Shown here one piece after another: positions 1 through 6,633 of a stretch of 22,421 nucleotides of DNA (positions are counted from its first letter, which is position 1; each line of letters begins with the position of its first letter). The position numbers and the translations under genes are program-made. The DNA is from CAYMDD01 sp964409675 (lineage in GTDB: Bacteria > Pseudomonadota > Alphaproteobacteria > Rickettsiales > SXRF01), in NCBI GenBank assembly GCA_964409675.1, contig CAYPEF010000020.1:1-22421 (forward strand). Direction: 5' to 3'. The notes beneath the pieces are model-generated. The model was not told where the DNA came from, made no database searches, and saw only the letters and a program-made list of their open reading frames with translations.

Positions 1-2
1 GC

Positions 3-2231
3 GATGCGCTGTTGCTGGAAGCGGGCGCGCGCATTCCCGCCGACGCGCGGCTGGAGGACAGCACCGGCCTGGAGTGCGATGAATCGCTGCTAACCGGCGA
101 ATCCTTGCCGGTGCTCAAAGAAACCGGAATGCAGGTATTCGCCGGAACACTCGCCACGCGCGGCCGCGCCCTTGCCACTGTCTGCGCCACCGGGACGCAT
201 ACCGAGCTGGGCAGGATCGCCGGGATGCTCGGCGCACGCTCGCAGGCGCTTCCGCCGCTGATAATCCGCATGCAGCGCTTCACCCGCTACATCGCCATCG
301 GCGTCTGCGCGGCGATTGTCGTGCTGGCGGCCATCGGCGCATGGCGCGGCATGGAGACGGCGGAATTGTTCCTTATGGCGGTGGGGCTTGCGGTCAGCGC
401 CATTCCGGAGGGGCTGCCGATCGCTGTTTCGGTGGCGCTCGCCATCGGCATGCGGCGCATGGCGAAGCGCAACGTCATCGTGCGCAACATGCCCGCCGTA
501 GAGGCGCTCGGCTCCTGCACCATGATCGCCACCGACAAGACCGGCACGCTCACCATGAATGAGCTGACCGTCACCGATATACTGCTGCCAAACGGTGCGC
601 GCCTGACCTGTGAAACGGGCGAAGACCTCCCCTCCTGCCGCATCCGCGCCGGGCAGAAAGACGCGGCGGAACAAGCAAATCGCCTGCTGCGCGCCGCCGC
701 CCTCTCCAACGAAGGCGCATTGCTGCACGGAGAAGACGGCTGGCACGGACAGGGCGACACGGTGGACGTGGCGCTGCTGGCGGCGGCGCACAAGGGCGGC
801 GTGCGCCAGCCGGAAATGCAGCGGCATTACCCGCTGCTGTCGCGCATTCCGTATGAGCCGGACCTGAAATACAGCGCCTCCTTTCATCAGGGAAAGGAGA
901 AATTGCATATTTTCGTCAAAGGCGCGCCGGAAGCGCTGATTGTCATGTGCAGCCGCATGGCTTTCTCCGGCGAAACGCCGCCGCTCGATGAAGCGATGCT
1001 GCTTACGCAAAAAGATGCGCTGGCGGCGGAAGGCCTGCGCGTGCTCGCCTTCGCCGAAGGCACCATTGAGGATATCCCCGGCGGTGGATTCAGCCACCGC
1101 CATCTGGTGGACCTGACCTTCCTCGGCATGGCCGGAATGCAGGATCCCATCCGCCCCGAAGTGCCCGCAGCCATCCGCGAATGCAAAAGCGCCGGCATTG
1201 AAATCACCATGATCACCGGCGACGATCCCAAAACCGCCGCCTTTATCGCCCGTGAAGCCGGACTGAACACGCAGGCAACGCAAGCCGCCACCGGCCAGGA
1301 TATTGAGCGAGCGCAGCAGCAAGGCGAAGCGGCGCTCGATGCGGTCACACGCACAACGCGCATCTTCGCGCGGGTGCAGCCGGCGCAGAAACTCATGATC
1401 GTGCAATCGTTGGCGCGCAACGGCCATTTCGTCACCGTCACCGGCGACGGGGTGAACGATGCCCCCGCCCTCAAGCACGCGCATGTCGGCGTGGCGATGG
1501 GGCGCAAAGGCACCGACGTCGCCAAAGAAAGCGCCGACATCATCCTCACCGACGATCATTTCGCCTCCATCGTGGCGGGCATCCGCGAAGGCAGGGTGGC
1601 GTACGCCAATATCCGCAAGGTGATCTTCATGCTGATCTCCACCGGCGCGGCGGAAGTGCTGCTGTTCATGCTCGCCATGCTGGCAGGCACGCCGATGCCG
1701 CTGTTTCCCGTGCAGCTGCTATGGCTGAACCTTGTCACCAACGGCATCCAGGATATTGCGCTGGCCTGCGAGAAGGAAGAAGGCGATGAACTGCGCCACC
1801 CCCCGCGCAAGCCCGACGAGCCGATTTTCAACCGCGTGATGACGCGCAGAATCCTCTCTTCCGCGCTGGTGATGGGTGGCGGCGGGTTCTTCGTGTTTTT
1901 CCTGCTGCTGCGCCGGGGCTACGCAGTGGAAGAGGCGCGCAACCTGCTACTGCTGTTGTTCGTGCTGTTTGAAAACCTGCAATGCCTGTGCAGCCGCTCG
2001 GAGCGCCACTCGCTGTTCAGGCAGAAATTCTTTTCCAACCCGCTGCTGGTGCTCTCGGTTATCGCCGCGCAGGGCATTCATATTGCCGCCATGTACCTGC
2101 CGGGGGTTTCCGGCACGCTGAATCTCTCACCGGTTTCCGTGCTGGAGTGGCTGTGGCTGCTGCTGGCGGCATCCGCACTTCCGCTGGTGATGGAAGCGGA
2201 AAAATGGGCTGACGGGAGACGGAGAGTATAG
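3..2231 (+). CDS. P-type cation-transporting ATPase, 3' part (5' end outside window)
   Basis: This is an integral membrane ion pump driven by ATP through a phospho-aspartate intermediate. The open frame runs in from the window edge; the first in-frame start-like codon (TTG, 12) lies inside the actuator domain, so the true start and the first membrane pair are missing. Visible in order: the actuator TGES motif (93-104), a membrane segment, the M4 ion-site motif PEGLP (405-419), the phosphorylation motif DKTGT (Asp codon at 534), a nucleotide-binding domain, the hinge TGDGVND (1440-1460), and a C-terminal block of membrane helices with LVTNG in M6. The order and the PEGLP motif fit the type II (Ca2+/Na+/H+-like) branch, not the heavy-metal CPx branch. 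The ion cannot be decided: M6 has NG where classical Ca2+ pumps have DG. The gene converges on the queuosine operon across a long inverted repeat. Confidence 0.93.
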   Translation, partial: DALLLEAGARIPADARLEDSTGLECDESLLTGESLPVLKETGMQVFAGTLATRGRALATVCATGTHTELGRIAGMLGARSQALPPLIIRMQRFTRYIAIGVCAAIVVLAAIGAWRGMETAELFLMAVGLAVSAIPEGLPIAVSVALAIGMRRMAKRNVIVRNMPAVEALGSCTMIATDKTGTLTMNELTVTDILLPNGARLTCETGEDLPSCRIRAGQKDAAEQANRLLRAAALSNEGALLHGEDGWHGQGDTVDVALLAAAHKGGVRQPEMQRHYPLLSRIPYEPDLKYSASFHQGKEKLHIFVKGAPEALIVMCSRMAFSGETPPLDEAMLLTQKDALAAEGLRVLAFAEGTIEDIPGGGFSHRHLVDLTFLGMAGMQDPIRPEVPAAIRECKSAGIEITMITGDDPKTAAFIAREAGLNTQATQAATGQDIERAQQQGEAALDAVTRTTRIFARVQPAQKLMIVQSLARNGHFVTVTGDGVNDAPALKHAHVGVAMGRKGTDVAKESADIILTDDHFASIVAGIREGRVAYANIRKVIFMLISTGAAEVLLFMLAMLAGTPMPLFPVQLLWLNLVTNGIQDIALACEKEEGDELRHPPRKPDEPIFNRVMTRRILSSALVMGGGGFFVFFLLLRRGYAVEEARNLLLLLFVLFENLQCLCSRSERHSLFRQKFFSNPLLVLSVIAAQGIHIAAMYLPGVSGTLNLSPVSVLEWLWLLLAASALPLVMEAEKWADGRRRV

Positions 2232-2284
2232 AGTATGCTTCCCCCTCTCCATTGCAAAGACATGGTTGCAGAGCTCTTTCTCCC

Positions 2285-2413
2285 CGTCGTCCCGGCGCAG
2301 GCCGGGACCTATGCCATGCATCCGCTGTAAAGTAGGACAGGGCCAGTGACAGTGCATATATTTTCACCCTGTCCGGAGGCGCGGCATGGGTCCCGGCCTG
2401 CGCCGGGACGACG
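2285..2413. repeat. Long composite inverted repeat between convergent genes (family A)
   Basis: The arms 2285-2315 and 2383-2413 are complementary over 31 bp with one mismatch. Each arm is itself a hairpin around CCCGGCGCAGGCCGGG or its complement (2291-2306 and 2392-2407). A second, nested inverted repeat, GGACAGGG/CCCTGTCC (2335-2342 and 2367-2374), lies in the centre. A sister copy is at 21890-21976 and a solo half-unit at 8078-8103. The element sits between the ends of the ATPase gene and the 191-aa hypothetical, so it could form a strong hairpin in transcripts from either side. No run of T follows, so it is not a classical terminator. Confidence 0.85.
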
Positions 2414-2496
2414 ACGGTTCAGAGCAGGTTAGAAATTCATGAGATAATATGCCTGAGGATGAGCAGTGCATGCAGCAGGAGATAAAATCGGAGAAA

Positions 2497-3072
2497 TTAA
2501 AACCCCGCCGTATCGCGCTTCCATTCCTGTAAAATATACATCGCCAGCCGCAGCACGATCAGCAGGCCGATGATCCATTTCCATTTGCCAAAGCGCGTGC
2601 CGGGCATTTTGAGATAGTCGCGCACCGCGGTGCGTAGCTTGGCGTCCTCGATTTTGCGTGGCCATTGGCCTGCGCTGCGCAGCAGTGGCGCATAGGCGCG
2701 GAATTTGCGCAGATTCACGCCTTCCTTCAGCCGCTTCACCGGCAATGCGTAGCGCATCGCATTCTGCACTTCCATCAGGCGGCAATGGCCGGTGATTTCA
2801 AAGAAGGCGAGCTGCTCCTGCGCATGCGAAAGCAGCAGCACGATATCTTCCTTATGTATATCCGCCAGGTAATGATTCAGCCGCTCCAGCAGGCGGGCAT
2901 ATTCCTCGGGCGGCAGATCAGGCATCGCCTCGCGCAGGCGCGCTTTCACGGATGCGGAAGTCAGCCCGGTGAAATCCGGCCATGCGCCGCCATCTTGCGG
3001 CGGCGGCATCATCATATATGCCTTATTTGCGGAAAGCGTTGTTTCGCTATCTTCAAGCAGCCAGATTGCCAT
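2497..3072 (-). CDS. Hypothetical protein with C-terminal membrane anchor, downstream of queC
   Basis: I do not recognise this 191-aa protein. Residues 1-160 are soluble, helical and charged, with no signal peptide. Residues about 165-181 (around WIIGLLIVLRLAMYIL) form one hydrophobic segment followed by a short basic tail, so it looks like a tail-anchored inner-membrane protein with its main domain in the cytoplasm. The ATG lies one base after the queC stop (TGA-G-ATG), so it is probably the third gene of queE-queC-X and translationally coupled. No catalytic motif is visible. A different minus-strand frame overlaps the 3' part (2429-2785) but lacks this context. Confidence 0.7.
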   Translation of the reverse strand: MAIWLLEDSETTLSANKAYMMMPPPQDGGAWPDFTGLTSASVKARLREAMPDLPPEEYARLLERLNHYLADIHKEDIVLLLSHAQEQLAFFEITGHCRLMEVQNAMRYALPVKRLKEGVNLRKFRAYAPLLRSAGQWPRKIEDAKLRTAVRDYLKMPGTRFGKWKWIIGLLIVLRLAMYILQEWKRDTAGF

Positions 3073-3073
3073 C

Positions 3074-3772
3074 TCATGCGCCCCGGTACAGCGCCGGGTC
3101 TTCCATGCCCTGCGCGTGGAAGCCTTTCAGGCGCAGCTGACAGGCATCGCAGGCGCCGCAGGCTTCGCCGCCCGGCCCGGGATCATAGCAGCTGGAGGTT
3201 ATGCCGTAATCCACACCCAGTTGCAACCCGGCGCGGATAATCTCCGCTTTGGTCATGTTGATCAGCGGCGCATGGATGCGCATATGCCCCCTGCCCTCCG
3301 CGCCGCAGGCGGTGGCGAGGTTGGCCATTTTCTCAAATGCTTCGATGAATTCCGGCCTGCAATCAGGATAGCCGCTATAGTCCAGCGCATTCACGCCGAT
3401 GAAAATATCATACGCCCCCAGCACCTCCGCCCAGGCCAACGCGAAAGAGAGAAAGATCGTGTTGCGCGCAGGAACGTAAGTAACCGGAATACCGTGGCCG
3501 ATGGCATGCTCATCGCGGTCTTTCGGCACGGCGATAGACGCATCCGTCAGCGCCGAGCCGCCGAAGGCGCTTAAATCAATCTGCGCGATGCGGTGCTCCA
3601 CCGCACCCAGTGCCTGCGCCACGCGCTTTGCCGCTTCCAGTTCCACCGTATGGCGCTGGCCATAGGCGAAGGAAAGCGCATAAGGCGCGAATCCCCGCTC
3701 ACGCGCGATGGCCAGCACCGTGGCCGAATCCAACCCGCCGCTTAAAAGAATAATCGCTTTGTTCGCTTCCAT
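3074..3772 (-). CDS. queC: 7-cyano-7-deazaguanine (preQ0) synthase QueC
   Basis: QueC converts 7-carboxy-7-deazaguanine to preQ0 with ATP and ammonia in the cytoplasm, on the way to queuosine in tRNA wobble positions. The 232-aa length is normal for the family. The PP-loop SGGLDS is at residues 11-16. The C-terminal zinc site is complete, with cysteines at 195, 205, 208 and 211 (CX9CX2CX2C). It follows queE by 9 bases on the same strand, so the two consecutive pathway steps are co-transcribed. queD and queF are not in the window. Confidence 0.96.
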   Translation of the reverse strand: MEANKAIILLSGGLDSATVLAIARERGFAPYALSFAYGQRHTVELEAAKRVAQALGAVEHRIAQIDLSAFGGSALTDASIAVPKDRDEHAIGHGIPVTYVPARNTIFLSFALAWAEVLGAYDIFIGVNALDYSGYPDCRPEFIEAFEKMANLATACGAEGRGHMRIHAPLINMTKAEIIRAGLQLGVDYGITSSCYDPGPGGEACGACDACQLRLKGFHAQGMEDPALYRGA

Positions 3773-3781
3773 ACGCGCCTG

Positions 3782-4459
3782 TTACTCAATTCCAAGCAGC
3801 TTGTGAAGCTGCAATGACAGGCGGTAGCCATGCGCCTGCGCGAGACTCACCGCATGCTGCAGATTCTTGGCATTCTGCGCCGCGTCATGCTCGTCCATGG
3901 GCTGCACATAGACCGGGATGTTATATTCCGCCTGCCCTACTTCCGCCACCTGCCCATAATGCGGGTCCTGCGCGGCGACGATAAATTTCAATGCCTGCGC
4001 GCGCGCCAGCACATCGGCACGCAATGGCGCGTACCCCTGCCCGGTATTTTTTGGAGAGCAGACCACCTGAACACCTTGCGGCAACTCGCGCCACAGCGTG
4101 CCGTTCGTCTCGATCTGCACGGTAAAGTCCAGCGCCAGCAAGGCCTCGCATAACGGAATGATATTCTGCCGCAGCGGCTCCCCGCCGGTAATCACCACCA
4201 GCGTGCGCACCCGCCATCCCTCGATGCTCCGGCTTGCGTCCTCCACCTGCTTCAGCACATCGCCCAGCGGCATGAGGCGGTAATCCTCAAACGCGGTATC
4301 GCAGAAATCGCACGCGAGATTGCAGCCGCCCAGCCGCACAAACACGGCAGGCCAGCCCGAGAACGGCCCCTCCCCTTGAATGGTCGGGAAGACGGCCTTG
4401 ACATCGAGCGTGCTTCCGTCATGGTGGAGCGGTGGGCGCATAGGATTATCGCCGTACAT
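3782..4459 (-). CDS. queE: 7-carboxy-7-deazaguanine synthase QueE (radical SAM)
   Basis: QueE is a radical SAM enzyme that contracts the ring of 6-carboxytetrahydropterin to 7-carboxy-7-deazaguanine, the step before QueC. The substrate-side motif TIQGEGPFSG is at residues 26-35. The [4Fe-4S] cysteines are C46, C50 and C53 in CNLACDFC (CX3CX2C). The GGEPL motif follows near residue 95. The 225-aa length is typical. Two starts are possible: ATG at 4459 and an in-frame ATG at 4441 (MRPPLHH). Neither has a clear Shine-Dalgarno, and homologues usually need few residues before the TIQGEG block. The gene is divergent from metZ with a 55-base spacer. Confidence 0.94.
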   Translation of the reverse strand: MYGDNPMRPPLHHDGSTLDVKAVFPTIQGEGPFSGWPAVFVRLGGCNLACDFCDTAFEDYRLMPLGDVLKQVEDASRSIEGWRVRTLVVITGGEPLRQNIIPLCEALLALDFTVQIETNGTLWRELPQGVQVVCSPKNTGQGYAPLRADVLARAQALKFIVAAQDPHYGQVAEVGQAEYNIPVYVQPMDEHDAAQNAKNLQHAVSLAQAHGYRLSLQLHKLLGIE

Positions 4460-4514
4460 AATATAATCGACCCGCGCCGCGCGTGCGGCTCGTATAGGTT
4501 AAAAGTCTGAGAAT

Positions 4515-5708
4515 ATGAAACAAAAACCCATTTCAAGCAACTGGAAACCGGATACGCTTTTAGTGCGCGGCGGCGTGAAGCGCACCGAAGTAGGCGAAAC
4601 CAGCGAAGCGCTATTCCTCAATTCGGCTTATGTCTTTGATTCTGCTGAACATGCCGAAGCCCGCTTTGCCCGCACCGACCCCGGCTATTATTACTCGCGC
4701 TATTCCAACCCCAGCACGGAAATGCTGGAAGAACGCCTCGCCCTGCTGGAAGGGGCGGAGCGCTGCATCGTCACCGCCAGCGGCATGGCGGCGGTGTTCG
4801 CAGGCCTCATGAGCCAGCTGAAAGCCGGCGATCATGTGGTGGCGGGCAAGATTCTCTTCAGCTCCTGCTATTACATCATCACCCAGATTCTGCCACGCTT
4901 CGGCATCACCTACACGCTGGTGGACGGGGCCGACCTCGCGGGCTGGAAGGCGGCGCTGCAACCCAACACCGCTTGCGCTTTCGTGGAAACCCCCGCCAAC
5001 CCGACGCTCGATATCATCGACCTTGCCGAAGTGGCGAAACTCTGCCGCGCCAACGGCACGAAGCTTATTGTAGATAACGTCTTCTCCACGCCCTTACTGC
5101 AGCATCCGCTCAGGCTCGGCGCGGACATGGTGATCTATTCCACCACCAAGCACATCGAAGGCCAGGGCCGCACGCTCGGCGGCGCGATCCTGGGCAATAA
5201 GGACTATCTCGAATCCGTGGTGCTTCCCTTCGTGCGCCATACCGGCCCGCACATGAGCCCCTTTACCGCTTGGGTCACGCATAAGGGCGTGGAAACGCTT
5301 TCGCTTCGCATGGAGCGCCACTGCGCCAACGCGCAGAAGCTGGCGGAGTTTCTGGAAAAGCAGAAGCAGGTGTCGCGCGTGCTCTATCCCGGCCTGCCCA
5401 GCCACCCGCATTACGCGGTGGCAAAGAAGCAAATGAAACACGGCGGCCCGCTGATCGCCTTCGAACTGCACGGCGGCAAGGAAGCGGCGTTCCGCTTCCT
5501 GAATGCGTTGAAGCTGATCGACATCTCCAACAATCTCGGCGACAGCAAAAGCCTGATCAACCACCCCGCCTCCAGCACGCATGCGAGCATTTCACCGCAG
5601 GAGCGCGCGGCGATTGGGCTAGGCGAAGGGCTGATTCGGTTTTCAGTGGGGCTGGAGGATGCGGAGGATTTGCGGGATGATCTTGCGGCGGGATTAGAGG
5701 CCGTTTGA
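4515..5708 (+). CDS. metZ: O-succinylhomoserine sulfhydrylase MetZ
   Basis: MetZ is a PLP enzyme of the Cys/Met-metabolism (trans-sulfuration) family that makes homocysteine directly from O-succinylhomoserine and sulfide. The full-length protein has 397 aa. Visible features: YYYSRYSNPS in the N-terminal third, ASGMAA in the PLP phosphate-binding region, the aspartate in LIVDNVFSTPL, and the Schiff-base lysine in STTKHIEGQGR (K212, codon 5148-5150). The histidine after STTK and the downstream SLINHPASSTHAS and RFSVGLED motifs fit MetZ. An acetylhomoserine-using enzyme of the same fold cannot be excluded by sequence alone. It complements metX-metW at 14.0-15.8 kb. No SAM-II riboswitch was found in its leader. 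It is convergent with trmB. Confidence 0.93.
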   Translation: MKQKPISSNWKPDTLLVRGGVKRTEVGETSEALFLNSAYVFDSAEHAEARFARTDPGYYYSRYSNPSTEMLEERLALLEGAERCIVTASGMAAVFAGLMSQLKAGDHVVAGKILFSSCYYIITQILPRFGITYTLVDGADLAGWKAALQPNTACAFVETPANPTLDIIDLAEVAKLCRANGTKLIVDNVFSTPLLQHPLRLGADMVIYSTTKHIEGQGRTLGGAILGNKDYLESVVLPFVRHTGPHMSPFTAWVTHKGVETLSLRMERHCANAQKLAEFLEKQKQVSRVLYPGLPSHPHYAVAKKQMKHGGPLIAFELHGGKEAAFRFLNALKLIDISNNLGDSKSLINHPASSTHASISPQERAAIGLGEGLIRFSVGLEDAEDLRDDLAAGLEAV

Positions 5709-5714
5709 GTATTT

Positions 5715-5766
5715 TGTCACCCCGCCGCATGGCGGGTTCCGGACCCCGCCATGCGGCGGGGTGACA
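5715..5766. repeat. 52-bp palindromic element between metZ and trmB (family B, intergenic copy)
   Basis: This is a perfect inverted repeat: 22-bp arms 5715-5736 and 5745-5766 around the 8-base spacer TTCCGGAC, starting TGTCA and ending TGACA. It lies between two convergent genes, 6 bases after the metZ stop and 7 bases after the trmB stop. It has the same length and about 45 of 52 identical bases as the copy inside trmB (6151-6202). Read on the minus strand it would encode CHPAAWRGPEPAMRRGD, close to the CHPAEWRGPDAAMRRHD inserted in TrmB. In RNA it would form a very stable hairpin in either direction, so it may also act as a 3'-end stabiliser. Confidence 0.93.
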
Positions 5767-5773
5767 CATACTT

Positions 5774-6517
5774 TTAGTGCCGAATAAATTTCAAAAACGT
5801 CGCCCCCCTGCCCTCTTTCCGCGCTTTCGACTGATATTTGGTTTCCACCCAGCCCTCCGGCGGTGTCAGCCAGTCAGCAGCTTTTTCGGCGGTCCAGCGG
5901 AAATGCGGTGACTGAAGCAGTTGCTCCAGCATCCAGGTGAGGTAATCCTCGTGGTCGGTGGCAAGTTGTATCACCGCCCCCGGTTTCATCACCCCCGCCA
6001 GCGCGTCCAGAAACGGTTGCTGGATCAGGCGTCGCTTGTGGTGCTTGCTCTTCGGCCAGGGATCGGGGAAGAGGATGAAAGCTTTATCCAGGCACGCCTC
6101 CGGCAGCCGCGCCAGCAAATCGCGCGCATCGCCTTGGAATACCCTTACATTGTCATGCCGCCGCATGGCGGCATCCGGACCCCGCCATTCAGCGGGATGA
6201 CATTGGGTAAGATACTTCAGCAGGCTGCTGATGCCGTTGATGTACGGTTCGCAGCCGATGATGCGCGCATCCGGGTGCAGCTTCGCCTGCGCCGCGAGGT
6301 GCTCGCCGCCGCCGAAGCCGATTTCCAGCCAGAGCGGGTGCACTCCCACATCCGGCCACAGGCCATGGATATGATCGCTTTCCAGCGTCAGCGCCAGCTG
6401 CGGCAGCAACTCATCCATCAGCGATTGCGGCAGGCTGCGCAGCTTGCGCCCGCGCCTGCGGCCGTAAGAAGCGAGCAGGCGGTCGGGTGCGGGTGTATCA
6501 GGGAGTGTCATGCGCAT
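5774..6517 (-). CDS. trmB: tRNA (guanine-N7-)-methyltransferase TrmB carrying an in-frame palindromic insert
   Basis: TrmB methylates G46 of tRNAs at N7 using SAM. The SAM-binding motif EIGFGGGEHL, the acidic IGCEP strand and the family signature FPDPWPKSKHHKRRL are all present, and the C-terminus is intact. At 247 aa it is somewhat long. The excess is residues 106-122 (CHPAEWRGPDAAMRRHD), between the helix SLLKYLT and the strand NVRVFQGDA, where homologues have only a short link. These residues are encoded exactly by the 52-bp palindrome at 6151-6202. The frame stays open and all motifs remain, so the enzyme is probably active with a surface insert. Starts at 6517 and 6511 are both possible. 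It lies downstream of metK, separated by another repeat (6537-6609). Confidence 0.95.
   Translation of the reverse strand: MRMTLPDTPAPDRLLASYGRRRGRKLRSLPQSLMDELLPQLALTLESDHIHGLWPDVGVHPLWLEIGFGGGEHLAAQAKLHPDARIIGCEPYINGISSLLKYLTQCHPAEWRGPDAAMRRHDNVRVFQGDARDLLARLPEACLDKAFILFPDPWPKSKHHKRRLIQQPFLDALAGVMKPGAVIQLATDHEDYLTWMLEQLLQSPHFRWTAEKAADWLTPPEGWVETKYQSKARKEGRGATFLKFIRH
6151..6202. repeat. 52-bp palindromic element inside trmB (family B, coding copy)
   Basis: It begins TGTCATGCCGCCGCATGGCGG and ends GCGGGATGACA, with the core CCGGACCCCGCC shared with the copy at 5715-5766. The arms are imperfect here (CCCGCCATTCAGCGG against CCGCCGCATGGCGG), unlike the perfect intergenic copy. It is translated from the minus strand as residues 106-122 of TrmB. 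No clean target-site duplication that would explain frame conservation is evident. Confidence 0.93.
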
Positions 6518-6536
6518 TTTTTATATTGTCATTCCC

Positions 6537-6609
6537 GCGAAAGCGGGGTGCCCGACCAGGGAATCCATCATTTTAAAGATGGATCCCCGGGTCAAGCCCG
6601 GGGATGACA
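6537..6609. repeat. 73-bp composite palindromic element between metK and trmB (family C)
   Basis: The ends TGTCAT and ATGACA are inverted repeats (6537-6542 and 6604-6609). Between them are three short hairpins: CCCGC-GAAA-GCGGG, TCCATC-ATTTTAAA-GATGGA and CCCGGG-TCAAG-CCCGGG. The whole can fold as a cloverleaf closed by the terminal stem. It resembles the widespread 'GTCATTCCCGCGAAAGCGGG' type of dispersed repeat. It is transcribed if metK and trmB share a message, and lies just in front of the trmB start, where it may affect trmB expression. Confidence 0.85.
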
Positions 6610-6633
6610 TACACAAATTAGCAATCGTGCCGA

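Noticed and set aside
90..1559. Minus-strand open frame of 489 codons opposite the ATPase gene
   Set aside because: It is a GC-rich shadow frame. The plus strand encodes a textbook P-type ATPase over the same bases, and the shadow has no recognisable motif.
2285..2413. CRISPR array or insertion sequence
   Set aside because: The repeats here are palindromes in inverted pairs without regular spacers or a transposase gene.
4460..4514. SAM-II riboswitch in front of metZ, or preQ1 riboswitch in front of queE
   Set aside because: Neither the GAUUU/UUGC landmarks nor a preQ1 stem-loop with an A-rich tail is present; only a 5-bp GCCGC/GCGGC hairpin and a TATAAT-like box were seen.
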